Positions 56,478-64,000 of a DNA stretch of 64,000 bases are shown piece after piece (within the stretch, counting starts at the first letter, position 1; every line of letters begins with the position of its first letter). Below the pieces are notes generated by a model. That model did not search any database and was not told the DNA's origin. It worked only from the letters and a program-made list of their open reading frames with translations. Source of the stretch: Alkalinema sp. FACHB-956 (GTDB taxonomy: Bacteria; Cyanobacteriota; Cyanobacteriia; Leptolyngbyales; Leptolyngbyaceae); NCBI RefSeq assembly GCF_014697025.1, contig NZ_JACJRC010000002.1, positions 248,001-312,000 of the forward strand, given 5' to 3'. Both the position numbers and the translations under genes were made by a program.

Positions 56478-56507
56478 ATTTATCTGCTAAGGTGAAAGCA
56501 GATAAAT
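56478..56507. promoter_or_regulatory. Perfect 11-bp inverted repeat, candidate operator
   Basis: ATTTATCTGCT (56478-56488), an 8-base spacer, AGCAGATAAAT (56497-56507). It ends 74 bp before the ferredoxin-like GTG and about 310 bp from the oxidase start. AT-rich arms suit a dimeric repressor (Fur-like by context) or a hairpin leader; the regulator is not identified. Confidence 0.6.
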
Positions 56508-56581
56508 GATTATGGGTCTCAATAAGATTTTTCGTTTTCAACCATCCCAAAACCGCAACTAGGTCAACCAGAGGTCACACC

Positions 56582-57301
56582 GTGGGTAAGCAAGCCGCTC
56601 TCAAACGTCATCAAGAAACGCAATGTCGCCTTGCAGGACAGTTTCTCGGGTTTTGGTACAAGCGAGATGGCCAAATCAAAGGACTCCGGCTGCAAACATC
56701 GCTGGGTGAACAGGAGATCAAGCTGAGTAAACCCCTGCGCAGCCAACTGGCAACGATGCTGACCCCAGGAAGCTGGGTGGAAACCATTTGCGATCGTCGA
56801 ATCGATTTCACAACGGGGATGGTCGTTCTTAAGGTGCAGTCCATTGAATCCATCAGCCTGCATCGTTCAACGCTCAATAAAGCTCTAGATAAAGCTCTAG
56901 ATAAAGCTCTCAATCAAACTCTAGACAAAGCTCTAGATAAAGCCTTAGATCAAACCCCAGATCAAGCCCCTAGCGCTCAGCCAGTTGCTGCCGTTACGCC
57001 TTTTGCTGCTGTTACGCCTTTTGTGCAACCTGCATCCCCCTGCAAAAAAATGAAGATTTTGATGTGCCAAAAATCCGATTGCATGAAGCGGCAGGGCAAA
57101 GCGGTGTGTCGAGCCTTGGAAGCGGCTTTGGACGATCGGCAATTAACGGAATTTGTCCAAGTCAAGGGAACCGGGTGTCTGAAGCATTGTAAGTCTGGGC
57201 CGAACTTAGTGGTGGATAAGGTGCGCTACAGCAAAGTCAAGCCGGAGGAAGTGCCGGACTTAATCGATCAGCACTTCGTTGCACAACTAGCCGCCAGTTA
57301 G
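56582..57301 (+). CDS. (2Fe-2S) thioredoxin-like ferredoxin-domain protein
   Basis: 239 residues. Residues 1-98 form an unknown N-terminal domain (LGFWYKRDGQIKGLRLQT). A linker of about 55 residues is built from tetrapeptide repeats (LDKA/LNQT/LDQT) and a doubled AAVTPF. The C-terminal 80 residues match the thioredoxin-fold 2Fe-2S ferredoxin: ILMCQKSDCMKRQGKAVCRAL, then VKGTGCLKHCKSGPNLVV, with the expected cluster cysteines, though the first pair sits in CQKSDC. GTG 56582 has AGAGGTC upstream. Electron carrier or cluster sensor are options. Confidence 0.88.
   Translation: MGKQAALKRHQETQCRLAGQFLGFWYKRDGQIKGLRLQTSLGEQEIKLSKPLRSQLATMLTPGSWVETICDRRIDFTTGMVVLKVQSIESISLHRSTLNKALDKALDKALNQTLDKALDKALDQTPDQAPSAQPVAAVTPFAAVTPFVQPASPCKKMKILMCQKSDCMKRQGKAVCRALEAALDDRQLTEFVQVKGTGCLKHCKSGPNLVVDKVRYSKVKPEEVPDLIDQHFVAQLAAS
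56877..56966. repeat. 12-bp coding repeat in the ferredoxin-like linker
   Basis: About seven to eight units resembling AAAGCTCTAGAT encode LDKA/LNQT/LDQT tetrapeptides. The frame is kept because 12 is a multiple of three. Confidence 0.88.
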
Positions 57302-57376
57302 GGAACCGTATCCCCATCAAAATCCCCATCAAAATCCCAATCAAAATCCCAGTCAAATTTTTGGGAAATCTTTCAA

Positions 57377-58888
57377 CTATTGCATCTGCTCAATTAAATG
57401 ATCACCGACGCGCAAGGCATTGGCGATGATGGTCAATGCAGGACTCACACTAGCATTGGATGGGAAAAAACTGCTATCGACAACGTAGAGATTATCGATG
57501 TCATGGCTGCGGCAATTCAGATCTAACACTGATGTTTGCGGATCTGTGCCAAAGCGACAGGTTCCACACTGATTTGCCATTACTTGAATCGGAATTTCAC
57601 CGCGCGGATGGATAAACCCCCGTTGAAACCCGTCCAGTTCTTTCTCCACGGTTTTGAGCACGTCCGTCCAGCGATAAATTAAGCGATCGTGGGCTTCAAT
57701 GTTGTTGGGGGTGTAGTCAATAGTCAGTTTGTTGCCGTCTAGGTGCACCCGGTTGTTGGAATCAGGTAAATCCTCCGTTTGTGCCCACCAACCGATCGAT
57801 CGTGTGGCTAACTGCTTCAGGCCAAACCCTGGCAGAAATTTTGCTAACACTGAAAACATGGGGGGCGCTTCCGCAAAGATGATATCCGTGAGTAAGCCTC
57901 CCGCGTTTTGAATATGTCCCATGGGATAGGGAAAATCGCGATCGCTGCCATAGAAATCATTGACACAAACGGTTTTGGGAAACGCGCCGGAATTAGTCTG
58001 GGTACTCAGTTGCACCACGACCGTCATCAAGCTTTTCATCAGGTTGCGTCCGACTAAGCCGGAACTATTGGCCAAACCGTTGGGGTGGCAGTCATTGCGC
58101 GATCGCAAAAGCAGCGCAGCGGAGTTCACTGCTCCGCAGGCCAGCACCACCAGATCGGCCAGAAACAGATAGGATTGGCCAGCGATTTCTGCTTCTACCC
58201 CTTTGACAGCGCGACCCGAGGGATTGGTGTGCAAGCAAACCACCTTTGCCCCCGTTTTTAGGGTGACATTGGGATGCTGCAAGGCGGGGACAATGCCACT
58301 CACTTCGGAATCATTGGTGGGATCATCCGTTTGCCGGGTTAATCCCAGCGGCAGCGGAGCCGGGTGCAAATTTTGCTGGGTGAGAGTTTCTACAATGGCT
58401 GCCATCTGGGGATCGTGGTCGATCGCGGGGAAGGGATAGTCCTGGCTGTGGGGTGGTTCAGTCGGATCGGCCCCCACCTGCCCATGCACTTTATACAGCC
58501 GCTCGGCTTCGGTGTAGTAAGGTTCAAAGTCCGCATACTTGACGCCCCACTCCGGAGAGACGCCTGACTGATGCTTGACCGCTTCAAAGTCCTGGGCCCG
58601 AAATCGCGTTAGCACGGCACCATAGATTTTGGTGTTGCCCCCGATCGCGTAATTCATCTGCGGGGAAAACGGTTCCCCATAGTTGTCGTACCACTGCTCG
58701 GGGGCATGGTAGCGTTCCCGCTTAAAGATATCGACGTTGCTGCGGTTTTGCTCTTCCAGGGGCATGAAATCCCCCCGTTCTAGGATCAAAATCTTTTTGC
58801 CCGTGGGAGCCAGCTTTGCAGCCAGGGTGCCGCCCCCCGCCCCTGTGCCAACAATAATTAGATCGTAAATTTGGTCATCGATAATCAT
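57377..58888 (-). CDS. GMC-family FAD oxidoreductase
   Basis: 503 residues. N-terminal FAD motif DLIIVGTGAGGGTLAAKLA (about 9-27), the GMC signature region NYAIGGNTKIYGAVLTRF, and the C-terminal GMC_oxred_C domain with NQCGTCRFGTDP and NLYVVDSSFFPSNASVSPALTIIANALRV. Members oxidise alcohols, sugars or sterols with various acceptors. No signal peptide, so cytosolic or peripheral. Convergent with the ferredoxin-like gene, and 137 bp past the oxidase operon on the same strand, so read-through from ctaE is possible. Confidence 0.92.
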   Translation of the reverse strand: MIIDDQIYDLIIVGTGAGGGTLAAKLAPTGKKILILERGDFMPLEEQNRSNVDIFKRERYHAPEQWYDNYGEPFSPQMNYAIGGNTKIYGAVLTRFRAQDFEAVKHQSGVSPEWGVKYADFEPYYTEAERLYKVHGQVGADPTEPPHSQDYPFPAIDHDPQMAAIVETLTQQNLHPAPLPLGLTRQTDDPTNDSEVSGIVPALQHPNVTLKTGAKVVCLHTNPSGRAVKGVEAEIAGQSYLFLADLVVLACGAVNSAALLLRSRNDCHPNGLANSSGLVGRNLMKSLMTVVVQLSTQTNSGAFPKTVCVNDFYGSDRDFPYPMGHIQNAGGLLTDIIFAEAPPMFSVLAKFLPGFGLKQLATRSIGWWAQTEDLPDSNNRVHLDGNKLTIDYTPNNIEAHDRLIYRWTDVLKTVEKELDGFQRGFIHPRGEIPIQVMANQCGTCRFGTDPQTSVLDLNCRSHDIDNLYVVDSSFFPSNASVSPALTIIANALRVGDHLIEQMQ

Positions 58889-58975
58889 GGGTTTACCTCT
58901 CTACCACACCATTACGGCCATCCTGTAGTTGCAATACTGTTACAGCAACAGTACTACTGACTGCAACAGTCTTAA

Positions 58976-59002
58976 TTACAGTGATAGTCTGAATCACTGT
59001 AA
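58976..59002 (-). terminator. Hairpin after ctaE
   Basis: A perfect 9-bp stem, TTACAGTGA (58976-58984) with TCACTGTAA (58994-59002), and a 9-base loop. No strong T-run follows, so its role as a terminator for the oxidase operon is uncertain. Confidence 0.35.
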
Positions 59003-59025
59003 TAGTCTGAATTACTACAACCCTA

Positions 59026-59661
59026 TTACTGCCACAGATAAATCAGCACAAATAAAATAATCCAGATGACATCGACAAAGTGCCAAAACAGAGAGGTGGC
59101 TACCACCCCAAACTCACCCCGATCGTAATTACCAGGGATAAACGATCGCAGCAACATCATCCCCTGCAATAAAATTCCGGTTAGCACATGCAAGCCGTGA
59201 AATCCCGTCAGGAGATAAAAGGTTCCCCCGAACAACCCATCGGTACACCCAAAGGGTAGGCCGCGCCATTCCACCGCCTGGCCGTAGAGGAAATAGCTGC
59301 CCATGGCCATCGTCAGCAACCAGAACACCCGAAATCCCCAAAGATTTTTGGCATGGAGAAACCGTTCAGCAATGTAGATGACAAAACTACTGGAAACTAA
59401 AACCACCGTGTTAATTGCGGGTTCCCGGACTGCCAAGCCCGTGACGCCGGGAGGCAACCAGTCCAAAGCAGTGGTTTTGTAGACGATATATCCGGCAAAA
59501 AAGCTGAGGAAAATGACACTTTCCGACAACAGAAAGACGATGAAGCCAAACAGACGGTTGCCTGCGTCGTCGTGGGTGTGCTCTGGGTGGGTGTGTGGGT
59601 CTAGAGCCGGATTTGTGGGACTTTCTGGGTTGAGTGAGGCATCAATTTCAAGGGGATTCAT
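59026..59661 (-). CDS. ctaE: Terminal oxidase subunit III (ARTO type)
   Basis: Heme-copper oxidase subunit III, 211 residues from ATG 59661 (MNPLEIDASLN), which overlaps ctaD by 14 bp; the longer upstream frame is a shadow of ctaD. Five to seven membrane helices; FYLLTGFHGLHVLTGILLQG and FGVVATSLFWHFVDVIWIILF are the family signatures. It is the last gene of the operon and supports subunit I stability. Confidence 0.94.
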   Translation of the reverse strand: MNPLEIDASLNPESPTNPALDPHTHPEHTHDDAGNRLFGFIVFLLSESVIFLSFFAGYIVYKTTALDWLPPGVTGLAVREPAINTVVLVSSSFVIYIAERFLHAKNLWGFRVFWLLTMAMGSYFLYGQAVEWRGLPFGCTDGLFGGTFYLLTGFHGLHVLTGILLQGMMLLRSFIPGNYDRGEFGVVATSLFWHFVDVIWIILFVLIYLWQ

Positions 59662-61330
59662 GGGCGACCTCCAGCCGATCGGGATTGGCAACCAACGGCT
59701 CTGTCTTACCGTAGCCGTAGGGTTCTGAGATGACGATCGGGAGTTCTTCAAAGTTTTCAACGGTGGGGGGCGAAGAAACCAGCCATTCCAACCCGATCGC
59801 CCGCCAGGGGTTCTTGGACGCCGTTTCCCCCTGCACCCAGGAGCCAATCATGTTCAAAATAAAGGGCAACGTAGACATCCCCAACAGAAATGCGCCCAGA
59901 CTGGCAATGACATTCCAAAAGGCGAATTCTGGATCGTAGGAGGCCACCCGTCGGGGCATGCCCTGCAAGCCTAGGGGATGCATGGGAAAGAAGTTCAGAT
60001 TCGTGCCAATCAAGGTCAACACAAAATGCAACTTACCCAACCCTTCTGAATACATCCGTCCCGTCATTTTGGGGAACCAGTGATAGAAGGCAGCATACAG
60101 GCCCATGACCACCGCACCGTAAATCACATAGTGAAAGTGACCGACAACAAAATAGGTATTGTTGACGTGAATATCAACGGGAACCGCTGCCAGCATGATC
60201 CCCGTCACGCCTGAAAAAACAAACATCACCAGTCCGCCTAGGGCGAAGAGCATGGGGGTATTCAGGCGCAGTTTGCCACCCCAGATCGTTGCAACCCAGG
60301 CAAACACTTTAATGCCCGTCGGCACGGAAATCAGCATTGTCGTGGCCATAAACAGCATCCGCATCCAGCCGGGAGTCCCACTGGCAAACATGTGGTGCAC
60401 CCAGACAATGCCACTCAAGCCGGTGATGACTAAGGAAGAAATCGCGACCACTTTGTAGCCAAAGAGCGGTTTGCGGGCGTAGACCGGGAAAATTTCTGAA
60501 AAGATGCCAAAAATGGGCAGGATGATCACGTAGACGGCAGGGTGGGAGTAGAACCAGAAAAAGTGCTGAAACAACACCGGGTCGCCCCCTTTCGCGGGAT
60601 CAAAAAAGCTGGTGCCAACGGTGAGATCGAGCAGCAGCATGACGGCCCCCGCAGTCAGCGCGGGTAAGCCAAAGAGTTGAATCATTTGTGCGGCAAACAC
60701 CGTCCAGACAAACACCGGCATCCGAAACCAGGTCATGCCCGGTGCCCGCATCCGCGCGATCGTGGTGATAAAGTTCACAGCCCCCATGATCGAGGAGACC
60801 CCCGAGATCGCAACGGCGACCAGCCACAGCACTTGACCGTTGATCAGATGACCCGTTGGATTCTGAAGGCTCACCGGAGGATAGGCCCACCAGCCCGATT
60901 GGGAGGGGCCACCGGGCACCCAAAAGCTGGCCATCAAGATCACCCCAAATACGGGCACCATCCAAAAGGCCACGGCGTTCAGGCGTGGGAAGGCCATATC
61001 CTTAGCCCCAATCATCAGCGGCACTAAATAATTGGATAGCCCTACAAGGGAAGGAAACGTCCAGAGAAACAGCATGATGGTGCCATGCATGGTGAACATG
61101 GCGTTGTAGACCGATCGATCGAGGAGATCGGCTTCTGGGGTAATCAGTTCCCCTCGAATGATCATGGCGAAGATGCCGCCAATCAAGAAGAAGAAAAAGG
61201 AGGTGACCAGATATTGAATCCCAATCACCTTGTGATCTGTGCTGAAACTAAAGAACCGCTGCCAGTTGTTCGGCGCACCGGGGAGCGGTTGTTCAATTTG
61301 AGCTAGCTCGTCAACCGAAAGATTGGTCAT
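59648..61330 (-). CDS. ctaD: Terminal oxidase subunit I, A2-type heme-copper oxidase
   Basis: 560 residues, twelve predicted helices. Catalytic heme a3/CuB ligands: WFYSHPAVYVIILP (His and cross-linking Tyr), VHHMF (two CuB His), and GHFHYVIYGAVV (heme ligands). The YS preceding HPAVY marks the A2 subfamily, which uses the YS pair in place of the D-channel glutamate. Reduces O2 to water and pumps protons. Ctac, ctaD and ctaE form one operon; the electron donor is set by subunit II (see ctaC). Confidence 0.96.
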   Translation of the reverse strand: MTNLSVDELAQIEQPLPGAPNNWQRFFSFSTDHKVIGIQYLVTSFFFFLIGGIFAMIIRGELITPEADLLDRSVYNAMFTMHGTIMLFLWTFPSLVGLSNYLVPLMIGAKDMAFPRLNAVAFWMVPVFGVILMASFWVPGGPSQSGWWAYPPVSLQNPTGHLINGQVLWLVAVAISGVSSIMGAVNFITTIARMRAPGMTWFRMPVFVWTVFAAQMIQLFGLPALTAGAVMLLLDLTVGTSFFDPAKGGDPVLFQHFFWFYSHPAVYVIILPIFGIFSEIFPVYARKPLFGYKVVAISSLVITGLSGIVWVHHMFASGTPGWMRMLFMATTMLISVPTGIKVFAWVATIWGGKLRLNTPMLFALGGLVMFVFSGVTGIMLAAVPVDIHVNNTYFVVGHFHYVIYGAVVMGLYAAFYHWFPKMTGRMYSEGLGKLHFVLTLIGTNLNFFPMHPLGLQGMPRRVASYDPEFAFWNVIASLGAFLLGMSTLPFILNMIGSWVQGETASKNPWRAIGLEWLVSSPPTVENFEELPIVISEPYGYGKTEPLVANPDRLEVAHESP

Positions 61331-62283
61331 GGGTTACTCCCTTTCAAACTGGGTACGTTTACGGTGGGGGGAGGTGCTGGTTCAACAATTTTCCAGCCCG
61401 TACTAATGGGGTTGTGGGCGCGATGGTATTCATCAAAGGCCCGGTTATAGGCAGGAACCGGAGGCTGAGTGGAGGCGGTTTCTAACCACTGCTGGTAGGC
61501 TTGGGGCGACTCCACCACCACATCGGTTTGCATAGCTGCAAAGTAGGTGCCGCTGTACTGGGAATCCCGCAGCCGATAGCGTCCTTCCCGGATGGGGGTA
61601 AATTCCAACTCAATCACCTGACCGGGGATGATGTCTTGCTTGACGCGGAAGGCAGGGACAAAGAAACCATGCAGCACGTCTTCAGAATGTAGGGCCAACT
61701 GGATGCGCTGGCGGTTGGGCAAATGCAATTCGGTACTGGTAACGACTGGCTGGGGATAATGGAACTCCCAGGCCCATTGCCGCGCATATACGTCAATGTG
61801 TTCTACGGGCGGACGATCGGAGGGCCGATCGGAGGCTGGGTCGGCAGATGCCACGGGCGGGGCGGCCTCCGCTGCGGCGATGCCGGACATCCCGGACATT
61901 CCCAGGTGGACATGCTCCATGGGCCCTAGAATCGACATTTGGTCGTAAATCTGGTAGCTGTAACCTGCAATCCAGATGACTAAAACAAAGGGAATGATCG
62001 TCCAGACGACTTCCAGGGTGATATTACCTTCAATAGGTGGCCCATCACTGGCGTCATACTTCCCAGCCCGCTGGAACAGGACGGCATAGGTCAGCGTTCC
62101 GACCACACCCAGAAAAATAAAGGTTCCTAGGGTGACTAGGAAACTAAAGAGTTGATCCACCAGTACCGATTCCGCAGATGCCTGGGGTGGGAACCAGGCG
62201 TAGGACTGTTGCCCCATCCAGAGACTGATAAGGGCAAGAACGATCGCCACGATTCCGAGTTTTAAGATTGTGCCTCTACTCAT
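61327..62283 (-). CDS. ctaC: Terminal oxidase subunit II lacking CuA (ARTO quinol oxidase type)
   Basis: About 318 residues: an N-terminal signal-like helix, two transmembrane helices, and a periplasmic cupredoxin domain. The CuA loop, normally CSxxCGxxHxxM, reads DSQYSGTYFAAM, so both Cys, the bridging Glu and the loop His are gone and only the Met remains. The upstream VLHGFFVPAFRVKQDIIPG is kept. This is the hallmark of CuA-less ARTO (alternative respiratory terminal oxidase) proteins, so electrons should come from plastoquinol. ATG 62283 has AAGGG upstream; GTG 62295 is the alternative. A Met/Pro/Ala-rich insert (about 127-160) is unusual. Confidence 0.92.
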   Translation of the reverse strand: MSRGTILKLGIVAIVLALISLWMGQQSYAWFPPQASAESVLVDQLFSFLVTLGTFIFLGVVGTLTYAVLFQRAGKYDASDGPPIEGNITLEVVWTIIPFVLVIWIAGYSYQIYDQMSILGPMEHVHLGMSGMSGIAAAEAAPPVASADPASDRPSDRPPVEHIDVYARQWAWEFHYPQPVVTSTELHLPNRQRIQLALHSEDVLHGFFVPAFRVKQDIIPGQVIELEFTPIREGRYRLRDSQYSGTYFAAMQTDVVVESPQAYQQWLETASTQPPVPAYNRAFDEYHRAHNPISTGWKIVEPAPPPTVNVPSLKGSNP

Positions 62284-62291
62284 GCCACCCT

Positions 62292-62897
62292 TCACCGCAA
62301 CAGCAAATTGGGATCTTCACCGATGCGCAACAGGCGATCGGCGGTGATATGCACGCCAAATTCCGCGGCCAGTTGCGCCCCTAGCGTCCCATGGACAAAC
62401 ATCAACGCAAAGATCCCTATCCCTGCCAGGAGGTAACTCCACTGCACTTGCTGGGCTTGGTCTTTGCGCCAGAGAAACCGCTGAAACCCTCTCCAGACGG
62501 TCATTGCTACAATCAGCAATAACAGGATCACCCCGCCCACTCCATGCCAGAGCATGGTTTCCATGGCCTGTAACCCCCAGGCACTCGTAACATCGGTGGG
62601 CGGTGTTGCTAGCAAGATCTCGTAGAACCCAGCGGCAACGGTAAAAAAGGTAATGATGGCTGCCGCAACGATGTTGTACCATCCCACATCAAAGAAGCTC
62701 GATCGGGTGGCAGGAATCGCCAAAAACTTGAAGACAGGTTTTTCCAGGGGAAAGAACACGCCAACGATATCAAAAGCGATCGCGGCGATAAACAGCCCCA
62801 GGGTCAAGTGAACGAGATTGGGGTGAATGGGAATGGCGTAGGGCAGGCCGTTCTGACCCAGGTGATCCTTCAGCTGATCGATTAAGTTCAGATCCAT
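62292..62897 (-). CDS. DUF2231 membrane protein, operon gene 2
   Basis: 201 residues, ATG 62897 overlapping the upstream stop by one base (TAATG), so translationally coupled. Four to five helices. IHPNLVHLTLGLFIAAIAFDIVGVFF is the DUF2231 start with paired His; AMETMLWHGVGGVILLLLIVAMTVW carries another His. The paired His on helices could bind heme, but no spectrum or structure is implied. A conserved neighbour of cyanobacterial CuA-less oxidases as recalled. The ctaC ATG lies 8 bp beyond its stop. Confidence 0.88.
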   Translation of the reverse strand: MDLNLIDQLKDHLGQNGLPYAIPIHPNLVHLTLGLFIAAIAFDIVGVFFPLEKPVFKFLAIPATRSSFFDVGWYNIVAAAIITFFTVAAGFYEILLATPPTDVTSAWGLQAMETMLWHGVGGVILLLLIVAMTVWRGFQRFLWRKDQAQQVQWSYLLAGIGIFALMFVHGTLGAQLAAEFGVHITADRLLRIGEDPNLLLR

Positions 62898-63394
62898 TAC
62901 AGAATCCCCTCCTTCACGGCTTCCACAACGGGGACTGTATGCAGTCCATAGACCCAAACCAGAATATCTCCGAGATAAACCTGAACGCAAACTAACCCAA
63001 CTAACACAATTCCCACCCCCAGGAATGGGACGGGTAATTCCTTAGGATTGCCGGAGCGCAGGATATATCGCCACGCCGTAATCGCTGCAATAATGCCAGA
63101 CAGTGACCAACCCAGTAGGGTATGCAAATTCAGCGTGGATTCTGCGGCGGTGTAGGGTTCTGCCAATCCCGCTTCAACTTGTCCAAAAATAATGGCAATA
63201 AAAATAGAAATGGTTGCAAAAAATAAATTCCACCAACTCACTTCATACAAACGAACATTACGTGTGAAATAGCCGAGGACATCACAAAACACCGCAAATA
63301 ATACCATGGCAATCACAAAATGCACGACGATCGGGTGAATGGTATCGGGATAGGGCAAATTGTGATCATTGAGCGGGGGAAGATACTCCAGCAT
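62897..63394 (-). CDS. DUF2231 membrane protein, operon gene 1
   Basis: 165 residues with four transmembrane helices. IHPIVVHFVIAMVLFAVFCDVLGYFTR and LHTLLGWSLSGIIAAITAWRYIL mark the DUF2231 family, with His residues in helices 1 and 3. It is the first gene of the five-gene oxidase operon. A paralogue of the next gene. Possible quinone- or heme-handling accessory, inferred from context only. Confidence 0.88.
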   Translation of the reverse strand: MLEYLPPLNDHNLPYPDTIHPIVVHFVIAMVLFAVFCDVLGYFTRNVRLYEVSWWNLFFATISIFIAIIFGQVEAGLAEPYTAAESTLNLHTLLGWSLSGIIAAITAWRYILRSGNPKELPVPFLGVGIVLVGLVCVQVYLGDILVWVYGLHTVPVVEAVKEGIL

Positions 63395-64000
63395 AATTCA
63401 AATTAAATTTAAACTAAGAATGAGAAGAGTCTGCCGATCGAGTTTTCTGATATCGGGCTAGCTGAGGAAGCTAGTCAATTAAGTTAAAACCCGCAGCAGA
63501 CATCTGTCTGTATCATTGAGAGCAACTCCACAAAAATGACAAAAATCCAGCGTGGCAATGGCTAGAATGATACAAACCTGCTCATTGACAATATTTTCCA
63601 TAGTCGCTTTTTCCATAGTCGTTTTTCCATAGTCGCTATCGCTTCCTATTTCTCGTCCTTTCTGCGTGTGAACACCGATCGGACAAGAACCCTATTATTT
63701 GGCAGAGAATCAATCACGGCGATCGACTAATCACCAGGCTACAATCACCGGAATCTATGTTGCAACATGTTGCAACAGTCCATTGGGAGAGTCTAGCGTG
63801 GTTTCACTCTTTCGTAGCTTACCGAGGAAATCTCCTCTCTGGTGGGGTTTGTAGGATTTTTTTAAGACTCATCGGCTAACCTATCCTTGAGTTACAAGTG
63901 CGACACGCTGTCTTAGAATTATCTAAACTTTAGAATTGCCTTAACTTTAGACTTGTCCTAGATTAAGCTTGATGGACTATCCTTGACCATTGCCCTTTAA
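63395..64000. other. Oxidase-operon upstream region, no gene seen
   Basis: About 600 bases to the window edge. TTCCATAGTCG-type 13-bp units repeat three times near 63597-63634. The palindrome at 63758-63777 is the only strong operator-like element. Confidence 0.55.
63758..63777. promoter_or_regulatory. Perfect 20-bp palindrome, doubled TGTTGCAACA
   Basis: TGTTGCAACA occurs twice back-to-back (63758-63767 and 63768-63777). Each unit is itself a palindrome, so the whole 20 bp is a perfect palindrome and could bind one or two repressor dimers. It lies 364 bp upstream of the oxidase operon and may instead serve a gene beyond the window edge. Confidence 0.6.

Noticed and set aside
59662-59847. 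N-terminal extension of the ctaE frame
   Set aside because: The extra 62 residues are a frame-shifted shadow of ctaD; ATG 59661 gives the normal subunit III start.

Overview
The window is chromosomal DNA from a cyanobacterium, probably a filamentous freshwater or terrestrial Leptolyngbya-like lineage. The evidence is the very frequent HIP1 octamer GCGATCGC and its fragments, plus cyanobacterial marker genes: valyl-tRNA synthetase with an inserted CAAD membrane domain, glgC, groEL2 behind a CIRCE operator, heme oxygenase ho1, carotene isomerase crtH, rubisco activase with a small-subunit-like tail, and the ARTO-type terminal oxidase. I see no rRNA, tRNA, CRISPR array, prophage or complete insertion sequence.

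Layout. 0-9.2 kb (+): 3' part of valS, a coiled-coil protein, glgC, a P-loop kinase, a TPR tail-anchored protein, a DUF3153 lipoprotein, an AI-2E-family permease and a Tat-exported glycoside hydrolase. 9.3-12.7 kb (-): type II NADH dehydrogenase and a deoxyhypusine-synthase-like (homospermidine-type) enzyme. 14-20 kb: groEL2, then mscL, CRY-DASH, a YggT protein, a small membrane protein and upp on the minus strand. 20-31.7 kb: crtH, a Mo-nitrogenase-C-terminal-like small protein overlapping a CobW GTPase, an SDR, a zinc-type CDF exporter, ho1, a DUF1400 hydrolase and a CSP41-like epimerase. 32-44 kb: rca, SGNH hydrolase, an exported protein, a C39-like peptidase, an Orn/Lys/Arg-decarboxylase-family enzyme, a DUF1350 protein, two lineage-specific proteins and phoU. 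44.8-52.5 kb: RNase R/II, ubiX, DUF2584, a three-gene minus-strand cluster (exported protein, MddA/NnrU-like methyltransferase, heme-oxygenase-fold protein), two small CxxC-ended proteins and an HD hydrolase. 52.5-63.4 kb: a structured MITE-like element; then, all on minus, FTR1 permease, HhH lipoprotein and two-domain multicopper oxidase; a 2Fe-2S ferredoxin-like gene on plus; a GMC oxidoreductase; and a five-gene operon of two DUF2231 membrane proteins plus ctaC-ctaD-ctaE.

How the genes fit together. The best candidate functional neighbourhood is 52.8-63.4 kb. A Fet3/Ftr1-like pair (multicopper oxidase plus FTR1) with an attached periplasmic lipoprotein lies beside an oxidase operon whose subunit II has lost the CuA ligands, so it should be an ARTO-type quinol oxidase rather than a cytochrome c oxidase. 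This suggests a plasma-membrane and periplasmic iron/copper redox island. Two perfect palindromes (56478-56507 and 63758-63777) are unassigned operator candidates.

The strongest pattern not explained by gene content is a population of short tandem duplications with 16-18 bp periods. Several sit exactly across or against stop codons (valS, the 2352 gene, the P-loop kinase, yggT, upp, the 36589 gene). Related 12-15 bp repeats build disordered tails and linkers inside proteins (the DHS-like enzyme, rca, the ferredoxin-like protein, the heme-oxygenase-fold protein).
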